A stretch of 64,000 nt of DNA from Fictibacillus terranigra (GCF_030412265.1 NZ_JAUHLN010000001.1:62001-126000), one strand, 5' to 3'; positions 17,897 through 27,067 are shown, counted from the first letter of the stretch. Translations and numbers: made by a program. Notes: generated from the sequence alone by a model not told the origin.

Positions 17897-18892
17897 ATGC
17901 TGGCGGTGAACCAACGGTATAGAGACGATCTTTACGGTGAATATAAGCTCGAAAAAGTGCTGTGTGAACTGATTGAATCCGGCCCCGTCCAAAGGCTGAA
18001 AGGAGTCAGACAGGGGGGAGCCTGCTATCTTGTCAATCCAGAGTGGAACGTTACCCGCTATGAGCACTCACTCGGGGTTATGCTGCTCATCAGAAGGCTG
18101 GGAGGCTCCACGGAGGAACAGATTACAGGACTTCTACATGATGTGTCCCACACGGCATTTTCTCATCTCATCGATTATGTATTGGAGAAAAAGGAAGAAG
18201 ATTACCACGAGGAAATATTCAAGGGAACCATCGATTCGTCAGTGATTCCTGATATCCTGCAAAAATATGGGTACAGCAAAGAAATCCTGCATCAAAGTGA
18301 TTATTTCATATTGGAGCAGCCCCTGCCCGATCTCTGTGCCGATCGGTTGGATTATACATTAAGAGATATGTACACGTACGGCGTCATATCTTACGAGGAA
18401 GTACAGGAGTTTCTCCAATCTCTTACGGTAAAGGAAGATAGGCTTTTTATTGAATCGATTGAAAAGGCAACTTGGTTTGTTGAGACCTATTATAAGGAAG
18501 TGATCGATTTCTTCCTTCATCCTCTGAATGTATACAGCTGCGATGAATTAACGTCAATATTGAGATTGGCTCTGAAAGAAAATATCGTGTCTCTGTCTGA
18601 CTTTTCAATGGACGATGACGGTCTCCTCGCGAAACTAAAAGCTAGCAAGCATCCTTTCATACGACAGGGCATCAAGGAACTGTTGAATCATTCAGTTCAG
18701 GTTGAAGAAAATGAAAACGACTATGATATACATAGAAAAAGCAAACTCCGCTTGATCGATCCGCTTGTCATGCATAAAGGCAGCTTGCACCGAGCTTCAA
18801 CCGTTTCGGAAACGATACAGGAGCTTAACAGAGCTGCACTACAAAAAGCGATGAAAGGTGTGTATCTTAAAGTTAAAAAAAGCGAAGCCTGA
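17897..18892 (+). CDS. HD-domain phosphohydrolase (dNTPase-like)
   Basis: 331 residues. HD superfamily metal site: RYEHSLGV (first H), LLHDVSHTAFSH (HD pair) and ADRLDYTLRDMY (last D), in the order seen in dGTP triphosphohydrolases and SAMHD1-like enzymes. Related in layout to YwfO, also in this window (46815), but a different protein. Start ATG at 17897 after GGGAGAAGG. The last four codons and stop (KSEA*) lie inside the palindromic terminator shared with the convergent transporter gene. The substrate is not known. Confidence 0.82.
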   Translation: MLAVNQRYRDDLYGEYKLEKVLCELIESGPVQRLKGVRQGGACYLVNPEWNVTRYEHSLGVMLLIRRLGGSTEEQITGLLHDVSHTAFSHLIDYVLEKKEEDYHEEIFKGTIDSSVIPDILQKYGYSKEILHQSDYFILEQPLPDLCADRLDYTLRDMYTYGVISYEEVQEFLQSLTVKEDRLFIESIEKATWFVETYYKEVIDFFLHPLNVYSCDELTSILRLALKENIVSLSDFSMDDDGLLAKLKASKHPFIRQGIKELLNHSVQVEENENDYDIHRKSKLRLIDPLVMHKGSLHRASTVSETIQELNRAALQKAMKGVYLKVKKSEA

Positions 18893-18908
18893 TCAGGCTT
18901 CGCTTTTT
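18877..18908. terminator. 32-bp perfect palindromic bidirectional terminator containing both stop codons
   Basis: Two 16-nt arms (AAAAAGCGAAGCCTGA and its complement) meet at TGATCA, whose two halves are the stop codons of the HD gene (18890-18892) and, on the other strand, of the transporter gene (18895-18893). Each arm ends in five T residues in the transcribed direction. Confidence 0.92.
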
Positions 18909-19588
18909 GTTTCCTCCTTAAATTTAAAGCTTCTTGCAATATAAATCACCGGCGTTGATGCTGCTGAAACAATAAATTTGAGCAAATAGGTGGTGATGAA
19001 AATCTCTAACCAGACGTTCCATTCATAAACTCCAGCAAAGGCGATCGTGCAAAACACCAGAGAATCAATCATCTGACTCAGAAGTGTGCTTCCATTGTTC
19101 CGAATCCAAAGCTGTCCGTATCCAGGAAAGGCTTTTTTCAGCATGGAAAACAGCTTGACGTCAATAAACTGGCTGATCAGATAGGCAGCAAGACTCGCAG
19201 CAGCCAGCCTTGGCATCAATCCAAACAGAGCCTCCATTGGTTTTTGTGCGAAATCACTTTGAGCGGGTTCAAACAGCAGTACCATCTGCATGATCACCGT
19301 CGTCATGATCAGCGTAAAAAAGCCAAACCAAACCGCTTTCTTTGCTTCTTTCTGTCCGTATTTTTCATTCAATAAGTCAGTAGAAAGGTATATTGTGGAA
19401 TACATAGTATTACCAAGTGTCATCACAAGGCCGAACATCTCAATTGTTTTTACCACTTGGATGTTAGCCAGGATGGTAGCTGCTCCAACCCATACATATA
19501 ACCCATTACGGCCAAACAGGCGGTAACAGATTAAGAATAAAATAAAGTTCACGGCAGCAAATAAAATGCCATAGTAAACGTTAAACAC
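18893..19588 (-). CDS. Queuosine precursor transporter (YhhQ/QPTR family)
   Basis: 231 residues with about six to seven membrane helices. Family marks: TLGNTMYSTIYLSTDLLNEKYG, AYLISQFIDVKLF and RNNGSTLLSQMIDSLVF. These ECF-like transporters import preQ0/preQ1 for queuosine modification of tRNA. The assignment is supported by a preQ1-I riboswitch in the leader that overlaps the RBS. Start GTG at 19588, 8 nt after AGGAGG. It ends within the palindromic terminator shared with the HD gene. No queuosine synthesis genes are in the window. Confidence 0.93.
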   Translation of the reverse strand: MFNVYYGILFAAVNFILFLICYRLFGRNGLYVWVGAATILANIQVVKTIEMFGLVMTLGNTMYSTIYLSTDLLNEKYGQKEAKKAVWFGFFTLIMTTVIMQMVLLFEPAQSDFAQKPMEALFGLMPRLAAASLAAYLISQFIDVKLFSMLKKAFPGYGQLWIRNNGSTLLSQMIDSLVFCTIAFAGVYEWNVWLEIFITTYLLKFIVSAASTPVIYIARSFKFKEETKSEA

Positions 19589-19596
19589 GTCTTTAA

Positions 19597-19634
19597 CCTC
19601 CTAGTTTTGATACTGCGGGAGTTCTCGAACCGCG
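19597..19634 (-). promoter_or_regulatory. preQ1-I riboswitch (translational type)
   Basis: Read on the minus strand: P1 stem GCGG/CCGC (19633-19630 and 19618-19615) encloses loop TTCGAGAACTC; an A-rich tail ATCAAAACT then leads into AGGAGG. The loop CTCC can pair with GGAG of the Shine-Dalgarno, forming the P2 pseudoknot and hiding the RBS when preQ1 binds. The arrangement closely follows the compact translational aptamer of Thermoanaerobacter. It sits directly before the queuosine precursor transporter start. Confidence 0.85.
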
Positions 19635-19662
19635 CGGTGTATTCAATTTTTCACAAAGGTCA

Positions 19663-19691
19663 ATTATAGGAGAAAGAGGAAAAGAAAGCAA
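19663..19691 (-). promoter_or_regulatory. SigA promoter of the queuosine transporter
   Basis: Minus-strand TTGCTT (19691-19686), 17-bp spacer, TATAAT (19668-19663), giving a leader that starts about 20 nt before the riboswitch. Confidence 0.7.
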
Positions 19692-19734
19692 TAAAGGCGA
19701 AGTTCGACAAATTATTTACCGGGAAATAAAGAAA

Positions 19735-19917
19735 AAGCGGAAGTATCCTGTTTAGGTCCGGCAAGCGTTGGAGGCTTTGAGCATAAAACACACTTTGTTT
19801 TCTGCTCAAAGGCGAAACGACCAAGGACGAATTGGTGTTTTTATTTCGTCATCCGAAGACCTATGCTGAAAACAAGAACCATGTTTTCGAGCCTGGAAGC
19901 TGGACTTACTACTTTGA
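19735..19917 (+). repeat. Dispersed repeat, copy A (long form)
   Basis: Begins AAGCGGAAG...GTTTAGGTCCGGCAAGCG and ends near GAAGCTGGACTT. It shares both ends with copy C (44281) and its head with the short copies B (41421) and D (53956). Non-coding; the middle is variable. Confidence 0.6.
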
Positions 19918-19927
19918 GCAGACATAG

Positions 19928-19970
19928 AAAAAAGCACCCTCTCCTCTTGAAAAGAGAGAAAAGTGCTTTT
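19928..19970 (-). terminator. Terminator of ald
   Basis: AAAAGCAC outer stem with an inner CTCTC/GAGAG stem, then a run of six T on the minus strand. Confidence 0.85.
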
Positions 19971-19982
19971 GATTTTTACCGA

Positions 19983-21116
19983 TTAGATGGTTTGAAGCGT
20001 TTTTTCAAGAGCTGTGTCAGCAGAAACATACTCATAACCAAGATCCTTAGCTACTGCTTCATACGTGATATGTCCGCCAGCAACATTAAGACCCAATTTC
20101 AATGCAGGGTTAGAAAGCACTGCTGCTTTAACCCCTTTGTTCGCAATTTGAAGAGCAAAAGGAACCGTTGCGTTCGTTAATGCGATGGTGGATGTGCGAG
20201 GTACCGCACCAGGCATGTTGGCTACCGCGTAATGAAGTACTCCGTGTTTTTCGTAAGTCGGATTGTCATGTGTTGTAATGTGGTCAACCGTTTCAAAAAT
20301 ACCGCCTTGGTCGATCGCCACATCAACAATGACAGATCCTGGTGTCATGGATTTAATCATTTCTTCTGTAACAAGCTTAGGTGCTTTAGCACCAGGGATA
20401 AGAACAGCACCGATGACAAGATCAGACTCAGCTACAGCTTCTGCGATGTTCATTGGGCTGGACATAAGCGTTTGAACGCTTTTGCCGAAGATGTCTTCCA
20501 ATTGGCGAAGACGGTCTGGGCTTAAATCGATGATCGTAACATCAGCACCAAGGCCAGCGGCTACTTTTGCAGCGTTTGTTCCTACAACACCGCCGCCGAT
20601 CACTGTAACTTTACCGCGCTTCACTCCAGGAACTCCGCCAAGAAGGATACCTTTTCCTCCTTTTGGCTTTTCAAGGAATTGAGCACCGATCTGTGCAGAC
20701 ATGCGTCCAGCTACTTCACTCATTGGAGTCAAAAGTGGGAGCGTGCGGTTTTGCTCAACCGTTTCATAAGCTATTGCCGTTACTCCGCTCTCTGTAAGAG
20801 CTGCTGCCAATTCAGGCTCGGCTGCAAGGTGAAGATAGGTGAAAAGAATCAAACCAGAACGGAAGTATTTGTATTCAGAAGCAAGAGGCTCTTTAACCTT
20901 CATGATCATGTCGGCTTTTGCCCAAACATCTGCCGCACTATCGATCATTGCTGCACCGGCTGCCGCGTAATCTTCGTTAAGGAAGCCGCTTCCTTCTCCA
21001 GCGTTTGTTTCCACTAATACTTCATGCCCAGCTTTTATTAAAGCTACAACACCTGCAGGCGTCAAAGCTACACGGTTCTCGTTGTTCTTAATCTCTCTAG
21101 GTACACCAATAATCAT
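19983..21116 (-). CDS. ald: L-alanine dehydrogenase
   Basis: NAD-dependent oxidative deamination of L-alanine to pyruvate and ammonia; in Bacillus it feeds growth on alanine and sporulation. 377 residues. Signatures: [20 protein letters not shown] at the N-terminus, the Rossmann motif [22 protein letters not shown] and [10 protein letters not shown]. Start at 21116, 7 nt after AGGAGG; the in-frame codon at 21137 would place the RBS inside the gene. The gene for a PucR-type regulator (AdeR) lies directly upstream on the same strand. The promoter has a good -10 (TATACT, 21175-21170) but no clear -35, as expected of an activator-dependent promoter. Confidence 0.97.
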   Translation of the reverse strand: MIIGVPREIKNNENRVALTPAGVVALIKAGHEVLVETNAGEGSGFLNEDYAAAGAAMIDSAADVWAKADMIMKVKEPLASEYKYFRSGLILFTYLHLAAEPELAAALTESGVTAIAYETVEQNRTLPLLTPMSEVAGRMSAQIGAQFLEKPKGGKGILLGGVPGVKRGKVTVIGGGVVGTNAAKVAAGLGADVTIIDLSPDRLRQLEDIFGKSVQTLMSSPMNIAEAVAESDLVIGAVLIPGAKAPKLVTEEMIKSMTPGSVIVDVAIDQGGIFETVDHITTHDNPTYEKHGVLHYAVANMPGAVPRTSTIALTNATVPFALQIANKGVKAAVLSNPALKLGLNVAGGHITYEAVAKDLGYEYVSADTALEKTLQTI

Positions 21117-21211
21117 TGCATAACCTCCTGGCGCCAAAATGATGGCGTTTTCATTATTACTGTGCCTACAGTATAATCCTTTCCTATCTGAATTTCTTTG
21201 TGAGGAAAAGA

Positions 21212-21254
21212 GAAAAAAAAGAAGAGCATTTGTGAAATATCACAAACGCTCTTC
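21212..21254 (-). terminator. Terminator of adeR
   Basis: Minus-strand GAAGAGC-(G)-TTTGTGA hairpin with its complement and eight T residues. The adeR stop codon lies at the base of the stem. It separates adeR from ald. Confidence 0.92.
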
Positions 21255-22494
21255 AATAAAAAAGCTGCTGAATCTTTAAATCAAGATAAAGCATCGTTTT
21301 CTGGTTCGTGTTCTTAAAATCAATCTGTCCAATTTCAGCGATTCGTTTCAGCCGGTAAGTCAGCGTATTGAGATGGATATGCAGCAGGCTGGCCGTAAGG
21401 TGTGTGTTGGAACCGGCTGACAGGTACGTATCCAACGTGTTGTACAGATCAGTCTTGTGGAGCCGGTCATACTCCTTCAGTTTTGTGAGGGCCTGATTTT
21501 GATAGCGGCTGGCGGACTGCTGCTGGTGGATGACATCAAGGAACTGGTAGATTCCTAAATTTTCATAGCCATACAATTCGGATGCAGCTTCTTTAAAGCG
21601 GTTCTTTATTTTTATCACCTGCAAGGCTTCCAGGTAGCTTTTTTCAGTAAGATGATACGAACTGTAGATTCCTCCAAAGCCTGCTGTGATTTCCCTCACC
21701 CCAAAACGTTCTTTCATTTGCAGGGTAAAGGATTGAATAAACGCTTGTAAAATTTCACTAAGCGGTTCCTTCAGTGCGGAGGTCACGAGCATGATCATTT
21801 GATTCTCGTCCAAGGCTGTGAGCTGGGCTTTGACGCTCTGATTGACAGATGTGATGTAGCTAATATTTTTCTCAAATGCAGCATCGATTTCATCAGGAAA
21901 CTGAAGGATCAGTACAGAGACAGGAGAACCGGGCAGAATTCCAAGCTCCCGCAGGCTGTCCTGAATGGCTTCTTCATTGCGGCTGTGGCCGGTCAGAAGC
22001 TTCCAGAAGAACTCCTGAAGGCTTTCCTGTTTTCTTCTTGAACCGGTGTACAGCTGAAGCAGCTGGTTCTTTGCCGCCTGAGCTGCTTTCTTTAAAAGCT
22101 CTAAATCCTCATCCGACAGATGGCGGTTCACTTCGAGTACCCAAATGTAGCCGAGGATCTCTTCATTTTTTCGTATGGAAATGGCGACACGGTCTCCCAG
22201 GCCGACCTTGGAGATGGAGGATACACGAAGAGGGTCGTCGCTCGCCTGAAGTTCAGGGATGACCCCGTCTTTCCATAGGCTGTTGATGACCTTCTCTGGC
22301 ACACGGCGGCCGATAATCGTCGCAATTCGTGCAGGGTCGGTGCTATTTTCATGGGTGCTGTAGGCAAGAAGCCGATGATTGGCGTCTTCGATCGTCACAG
22401 GGCAATGAAGGACTTCGCTGATCGTATCTGCAAGGTTTTCAAGGCTTCCGAACGTACCTTTAAACGGATTATTTGTATAAGAGTCAGATTTCAT
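21253..22494 (-). CDS. adeR: PucR-family regulator, probable activator of ald (AdeR)
   Basis: 413 residues. N-terminal GAF/PucR-like sensory region (about 20-140), a GGDEF-like middle domain, and the C-terminal PucR helix-turn-helix (about 360-400, LTASLLHIHLNTLTYRLKRI). In B. subtilis, AdeR, a PucR-type protein encoded next to ald, activates ald in response to alanine. The same strand and adjacency hold here, so the name is by family plus context. Start ATG at 22494 with AGGAGCG upstream; an in-frame codon at 22539 has no RBS. A strong terminator ends the gene before ald, so the two are transcribed separately. Confidence 0.85.
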   Translation of the reverse strand: MKSDSYTNNPFKGTFGSLENLADTISEVLHCPVTIEDANHRLLAYSTHENSTDPARIATIIGRRVPEKVINSLWKDGVIPELQASDDPLRVSSISKVGLGDRVAISIRKNEEILGYIWVLEVNRHLSDEDLELLKKAAQAAKNQLLQLYTGSRRKQESLQEFFWKLLTGHSRNEEAIQDSLRELGILPGSPVSVLILQFPDEIDAAFEKNISYITSVNQSVKAQLTALDENQMIMLVTSALKEPLSEILQAFIQSFTLQMKERFGVREITAGFGGIYSSYHLTEKSYLEALQVIKIKNRFKEAASELYGYENLGIYQFLDVIHQQQSASRYQNQALTKLKEYDRLHKTDLYNTLDTYLSAGSNTHLTASLLHIHLNTLTYRLKRIAEIGQIDFKNTNQKTMLYLDLKIQQLFY

Positions 22495-22627
22495 ACGATA
22501 CGCTCCTGTCGGTGGACTGTTATCTCTATAATAAAACACATTGTCGCCGAAACCCTAGCCTTTTCATTCAAAAAAGGAAAAGAAGCGGCTGTGTAGAATA
22601 CAGCAAGTGAAGAGAGGAGAAGATCAA

Positions 22628-24334
22628 ATGAAATTTAGTCAGTTTACGTATAAACGGCCAAATATGGAACAGCTTCAAGAAGAGTTCAAACAAAAATTGA
22701 AGAACTTTGAGCACGCGTCTTCTTTCCATGAGCAAAACAGTGTAATGACGGAGCTCGTATCCATTCGAAACCATTTTGAAACGATGCAAAGTATCGTACA
22801 TATCAGGTATACATCAAATACAGAAGATCCTTTTTATAAAGAAGAGCACGATTTTATGGATGAAAACACTCCTGTCTATCAAGGGATGGTAAGCGAGTTC
22901 TTCCAGGCGATCGTCCAGTCCAAGTATAGGAAAGAGCTGGAAGGCAAGTGGGGCAAGCATCTGTTTAACCTTGCGGATGCAGAGCTAAAAACGTACTCAC
23001 CCGAGGTTATTGAGGATCTTAAACTTGAAAATAAACTGAAGAGCCAGTATGTAAAGCTGCTGTCTTCCGCGAAAATTGATTTTCAAGGGGAAAAAAGAAC
23101 ACTTGCACAGTTGATTCCGTTTACTCAATCACCGGATCGGGCCACTCGCAAGAAAGCTGTGGAGGCGCAGTTCGGATTCTTAAATGACCATAAAGGGGAG
23201 CTGGACAGACAATATGATGAACTGGTGAAGCTCCGCACGTCCACCGCCAAGAAACTCGGCTACACCAGCTTTGTAGAGCTTGCTTATAACCGCTTGAGCC
23301 GCACGGATTATGACAAGAACATGGTCAAAAAATTCCGCGGCCAAGTGAAAGAGCATATCGTTCCATTCTGCACATCTCTAAGGGAAAAACAAAAGGCGCG
23401 CATTGGGGTGGACAGCCTTAAATTCTATGATGAATCCTTCAGTTTTCCGCAGGGAAATCCAAAACCTAAAGGAGATGCGGATTGGATCGTTGAGCAGGGA
23501 GCAAAGATTTTCAAGCAGCTGTCACCGGAAACGGATGAGTTTTACACCTTTATGGTTGAAAATGAACTGCTGGATCTGATCGCGAAAGAAGGCAAGGCGC
23601 CTGGGGGCTATTGTACATATATCAGCGAGTACCAGTCACCGTTCATTTTCACCAACTTTAACGGCTCACAGGGTGATATCAGGGTACTGCTTCATGAAGC
23701 GGGACATGCCTTCCAGGTGTATACGAGCCGGGGCTACGAAGTGCCTGAGTACCAATTTCCAACTTTAGAAGCTTGTGAGATTCATTCCATGAGCATGGAG
23801 CTGATCACGTATCCTTGGATGGAGCAGTTCTTTGGAGAAGATACAGACCGCTATCTGTATGACCATTTAGCTGCTGCAGTAAAATTTATTCCTTACGGTG
23901 TGGCCGTCGACGAGTTCCAGCATTTCGTGTACGAAAACCCTGATGCCTCGCCGAATGAGAGAAAACAAGAATGGCGCCGGCTGGAGAAAAAATATTTGCC
24001 GCACCGCGATTTTGACGGCATGGAATTTTTGGAGGAAGGCGGATTCTGGCAGATGCAGACGCACATCTACCGCACGCCGTTCTATTACATTGATTACACA
24101 CTGGCTCAAGTTTGCGCACTTCAGTTCTGGAAACGTTCACGGGAAAACCATAAAGCGGCATGGCAAGACTACTTGGAGCTTTGCGGCCGTGGAGGAAGCC
24201 TTCCATTTACTGAACTGGTGAACATTGCAGGACTGGTGTCTCCGTTTGAAGATGGATGTGTGAAATCCGTGATGGATGAAGTGAGAAATTGGGAAGCGCA
24301 GATCGATGACACAAAGTTATTGCAAAAAGCATAA
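22628..24334 (+). CDS. M3-family oligoendopeptidase
   Basis: 568-residue cytoplasmic zinc peptidase that cuts short peptides. The zinc motif HEAGH is near residue 357 (RVLLHEAGHAFQ), and the third ligand is in EACEIHSMSMEL. The length and the N-terminal KFSQFTYKRPNMEQ fit the Bacillus M3 (PepF/YusX-like) group. Start ATG at 22628 after GAGGAGA; an in-frame codon at 22607 lies before the RBS. It stands alone, with a terminator after it. Confidence 0.93.
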   Translation: MKFSQFTYKRPNMEQLQEEFKQKLKNFEHASSFHEQNSVMTELVSIRNHFETMQSIVHIRYTSNTEDPFYKEEHDFMDENTPVYQGMVSEFFQAIVQSKYRKELEGKWGKHLFNLADAELKTYSPEVIEDLKLENKLKSQYVKLLSSAKIDFQGEKRTLAQLIPFTQSPDRATRKKAVEAQFGFLNDHKGELDRQYDELVKLRTSTAKKLGYTSFVELAYNRLSRTDYDKNMVKKFRGQVKEHIVPFCTSLREKQKARIGVDSLKFYDESFSFPQGNPKPKGDADWIVEQGAKIFKQLSPETDEFYTFMVENELLDLIAKEGKAPGGYCTYISEYQSPFIFTNFNGSQGDIRVLLHEAGHAFQVYTSRGYEVPEYQFPTLEACEIHSMSMELITYPWMEQFFGEDTDRYLYDHLAAAVKFIPYGVAVDEFQHFVYENPDASPNERKQEWRRLEKKYLPHRDFDGMEFLEEGGFWQMQTHIYRTPFYYIDYTLAQVCALQFWKRSRENHKAAWQDYLELCGRGGSLPFTELVNIAGLVSPFEDGCVKSVMDEVRNWEAQIDDTKLLQKA

Positions 24335-24348
24335 ATCCTTCGGTTCCG

Positions 24349-24375
24349 GCCCCCTGAGAAATTCAGGGGCTCTTT
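24349..24375 (+). terminator. Terminator of the oligoendopeptidase gene
   Basis: GCCCCCTGA-N5-TCAGGGGC stem, then TCTTTC. Confidence 0.75.
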
Positions 24376-24508
24376 CATTGCGGATAAATTTGTAGTTTTT
24401 TTGACAGATGGCTTTAATCTGTGATTTCAAGGAGGAGTTAGCTTCAGGTTTGTTGTCTACAATGGTAGAATAGGTAACGAAAAAGAAGATTATGAAGGAG
24501 ACCTATCC

Positions 24509-25054
24509 ATGAGCGATCAATCAAACTCTACCGTGAAGCAGAGAAATTACACGCCTGTTGTCATTGGGCTTTCGATAGCGATCAACGTTCTTGTTGTTAT
24601 TTTATTTTTCTTACCGGCCTACAACGGCAAGGTATCGTTCGATGTTCATCTTCTCCCCCGCCTGAATGCGATTTTTAACAGCTTTACCTTTGTGTTTCTT
24701 TTGGCGGCGCTGTTTTTTATCATTAGAAAAAACATTAAGCTGCATAAGCGTTTTATCTTTGCAGCATTTACTTCGACCGCTCTGTTTTTGCTTTCTTATG
24801 TAACGTATCACTATCTGGCCGAATCTACGAAATATGGCGGAGACGGCCCGTTAAAATACATCTATTTCTTTATTCTGATCACACATATTGTTTTGGCCGC
24901 TCTTATTGTTCCCCTTGCGCTCTTTACTCTTGCCCGCGGATTAAACATGCAGGTGGAAAAACATAAGAAGATTGCCCGCTGGACGATGCCGTTATGGCTG
25001 TACGTCAGTTTAACGGGTGTTGTTGTTTATTTAATGATTTCACCATATTATTAA
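24509..25054 (+). CDS. DUF420 membrane protein, CtaM-like oxidase assembly factor
   Basis: 181 residues with about five membrane helices and conserved histidines (FDVHLLPRLNAIFNS, RKNIKLHKRF, YHYLAEST, ITHIVLAALIVPLAL, VEKHKKIARWTMP). DUF420 proteins (CtaM in Staphylococcus aureus, YozB in B. subtilis) are required to mature haem A-containing oxidases such as QoxABCD. This window also holds qoxBCD and hemQ, though not adjacent. Start ATG at 24509 after GAAGGAGA. A promoter-like TTCAGG-17-TAGAAT lies about 60 nt upstream. Confidence 0.88.
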   Translation: MSDQSNSTVKQRNYTPVVIGLSIAINVLVVILFFLPAYNGKVSFDVHLLPRLNAIFNSFTFVFLLAALFFIIRKNIKLHKRFIFAAFTSTALFLLSYVTYHYLAESTKYGGDGPLKYIYFFILITHIVLAALIVPLALFTLARGLNMQVEKHKKIARWTMPLWLYVSLTGVVVYLMISPYY

Positions 25055-25080
25055 AAGGCAGGAATGTTCCTGCTTTTTTT
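25053..25080 (+). terminator. Terminator of the DUF420 gene
   Basis: AAAAGGCAGGA-ATG-TTCCTGCTTTT with an extended T run, beginning at the stop codon. Confidence 0.9.
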
Positions 25081-25158
25081 CTTTACATAAAAAGAAACCG
25101 AATAGCATTGCCGCAAACGGGTAGTAATAAGAAATGAACATAAAAGGAGGAGAAGAGC

Positions 25159-25398
25159 TTGAGCATTGAACAAAAATTGGAGAATGCTGTTCAGTATATT
25201 AAAGAGAAGACATCCTACGAGGAGGATAAAATCCGACGCGTTCTAAAAGAGGAAGGGCATTACTTTGATTTGCAGAGTGCGGATGTCGATATGGACGAGC
25301 TCATTGACCATCTTGCAAGAAAAACAAACCTGACCGAGCTTGAGGTTGATGCCATCTTGGAAAAAGAACTTCAGTATTATGAGGAAACTGAAGAATAA
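25159..25398 (+). CDS. Small acidic protein of unknown function
   Basis: 79 residues, strongly acidic, all helix-forming, with two helix-hairpin-like segments (IRRVLKEEGHYFD and TNLTELEVDAILEKEL) that resemble small adaptor or DNA-mimic folds. No signal peptide and no known motif. Start TTG at 25159 with a strong AAAGGAGGAG upstream. Monocistronic, between two terminators. I do not recognise the family. Confidence 0.78.
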   Translation: MSIEQKLENAVQYIKEKTSYEEDKIRRVLKEEGHYFDLQSADVDMDELIDHLARKTNLTELEVDAILEKELQYYEETEE

Positions 25399-25407
25399 AA
25401 AGCAGAG

Positions 25408-25434
25408 CCCGTCAGTTGATCTGACGGGTTTTTT
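25408..25434 (+). terminator. Terminator between convergent genes
   Basis: CCCGTCAG-TTGAT-CTGACGGG stem with six T on the plus strand; A-rich on the other side, so it may act both ways. Confidence 0.88.
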
Positions 25435-25438
25435 CGAT

Positions 25439-26059
25439 TCAGTAGCAAATGCCGACGCGGCTCTGCAAAAATTCAGTGGAGGCCAGCTGTTTATAGGTAA
25501 AATCAGCCGTGTCTCCTGTACTGATCTGATTTCCATCTACAGGGAGAAAACCTTTTTCCACCCGGTAGATTCCTGTCGCCGGACCGTCAGGCAAGTAAGT
25601 CGGACAAACGATCGTCCACTGAAGGGCCGATTGCTTCATGGCCATGTATGCACGGTGGTGTTCTTCAGCCGCTCTTGTCAGCTTCCTTCTTGATTCGTTT
25701 GATTGATATCGAAGTAATCCGGCCTCTGTGCGGCTTTCCAGAATACCCGCCGTTCCAATGGTAATGAGCCGCTTCATTCCCCGATTCGTCATCTCTCGAA
25801 TTACAAGCGGCATGGAGTCTGACAGCACGCTCCCGCCATCCGTCCCCAAAGCACTGATGACAGCTTCGCAGTCTTCCATCGCCCTCCTAAGATCCGCCTC
25901 AACAGTAACATCACCGGCATGAATCTTAAGGTTTTCATGGACCGCACCCAGTTTCTCAGGATGTCTGGCGAGTACATGCACTTGATGGCCATCATTTAAC
26001 GCTTTTTGCAATACACCGCTGCCGACCCTCCCAGTAGCTCCTAACAGCAATAGATTCAT
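25439..26059 (-). CDS. NAD(P)-binding atypical short-chain dehydrogenase (NmrA-like)
   Basis: 206 residues. The Rossmann motif GATGRVGSGV is at residues 7-16; VHVLARHPEKL gives the NADP-type arginine after beta-2, then AVISALGTDGG and WTIVCPTYLPDGPATG follow. The usual active-site YxxxK is not conserved, as in NmrA-like and related proteins, which often sense NAD(P) or reduce quinones or flavins. Convergent with the small acidic gene. The role is unknown. Confidence 0.82.
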   Translation of the reverse strand: MNLLLLGATGRVGSGVLQKALNDGHQVHVLARHPEKLGAVHENLKIHAGDVTVEADLRRAMEDCEAVISALGTDGGSVLSDSMPLVIREMTNRGMKRLITIGTAGILESRTEAGLLRYQSNESRRKLTRAAEEHHRAYMAMKQSALQWTIVCPTYLPDGPATGIYRVEKGFLPVDGNQISTGDTADFTYKQLASTEFLQSRVGICY

Positions 26060-26194
26060 GGGTCATCCCTCCTTCATTGTTGTCTCAAAATCTACCTTAC
26101 CTGATAGAGGGCAACTACAGCAAAAATAAATCATTAGTATGTTACTTTTTATTTCTCTATAATGAGAACCAAAGACAAATAAGGAGGACTCATT

Positions 26195-27067
26195 ATGAAT
26201 CAAAACAAGGCAGTTGGTTTTATAGGAACAGGCGTAATGGGAAAAAGCATGGCTGCACATCTCTTAAAAGCAGGGCATCCCGTACATATTTATACGAGAA
26301 CACGAGAGAAGGCCGAAGAGCTGCTGAGCAAAGGAGCTGTATGGAGGAGCACGGTGGCTGAGGTGGCAAAAGCTTCTGAACTAGTGATCACGATGGTTGG
26401 GTATCCGTCGGACGTGGAAGAGATCTACTTCGGAGAGGATGGAATCTTGGAAAATGCGGAAAAGGGTACATATGTGATCGATATGACAACCTCGAGCCCG
26501 CAGCTGGCTGAAAAAATCTCCAATTCAGCAAGAGAGCTTGGGCTGCATGGCCTTGATGCTCCTGTATCCGGCGGAGACGTGGGAGCACGCGAAGCAAAAC
26601 TGTCGATTATGGTCGGCGGAGAGAAGGAGGACTTTGAGGCGGTTCTCCCTATTCTGAAGCTGATGGGACAGAACATCGTTCATCAAGGAAAAGCCGGAGC
26701 CGGGCAGCATACAAAAATGTGCAACCAGATTGCGATCGCCTCAGGTATGATCGGTGTGTGTGAAGCTGTTATATACGCTGAAAAGGCGGGTCTGGATCCG
26801 TCAACCGTGTTGAAAAGCATTGAATCAGGTGCGGCGGGCAGCTGGTCCCTTTCTAATCTGGCGCCGCGCATTATCAACGGGAACTTTGAACCTGGCTTCT
26901 ATGTGAAGCATTTTATTAAAGATATGAAGATTGCCCTCGAATCCGCTGAGGATATGGGACTATTGACTCCAGGACTGAAGCTGGCCAAGGATCTATACGA
27001 GGAGCTTGCTGAAATGGGCGAGGAAAACAGTGGAACACATGCGTTGTACAAACGGTTAAAACGATAA
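26195..27067 (+). CDS. 3-hydroxyisobutyrate dehydrogenase-family oxidoreductase (YkwC-like)
   Basis: 290-residue NAD(P)-dependent beta-hydroxyacid dehydrogenase. N-terminal GFIGTGVMGKSMAAHLLKAG (dinucleotide binding), substrate motif DAPVSGGDVGAREAKLS, and catalytic lysine motif GQHTKMCNQIAIA. It oxidises small 3-hydroxy acids; the specific substrate is not clear (3-hydroxyisobutyrate, succinic semialdehyde and related compounds are candidates). RBS AAGGAGG before the ATG. Confidence 0.9.
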   Translation: MNQNKAVGFIGTGVMGKSMAAHLLKAGHPVHIYTRTREKAEELLSKGAVWRSTVAEVAKASELVITMVGYPSDVEEIYFGEDGILENAEKGTYVIDMTTSSPQLAEKISNSARELGLHGLDAPVSGGDVGAREAKLSIMVGGEKEDFEAVLPILKLMGQNIVHQGKAGAGQHTKMCNQIAIASGMIGVCEAVIYAEKAGLDPSTVLKSIESGAAGSWSLSNLAPRIINGNFEPGFYVKHFIKDMKIALESAEDMGLLTPGLKLAKDLYEELAEMGEENSGTHALYKRLKR

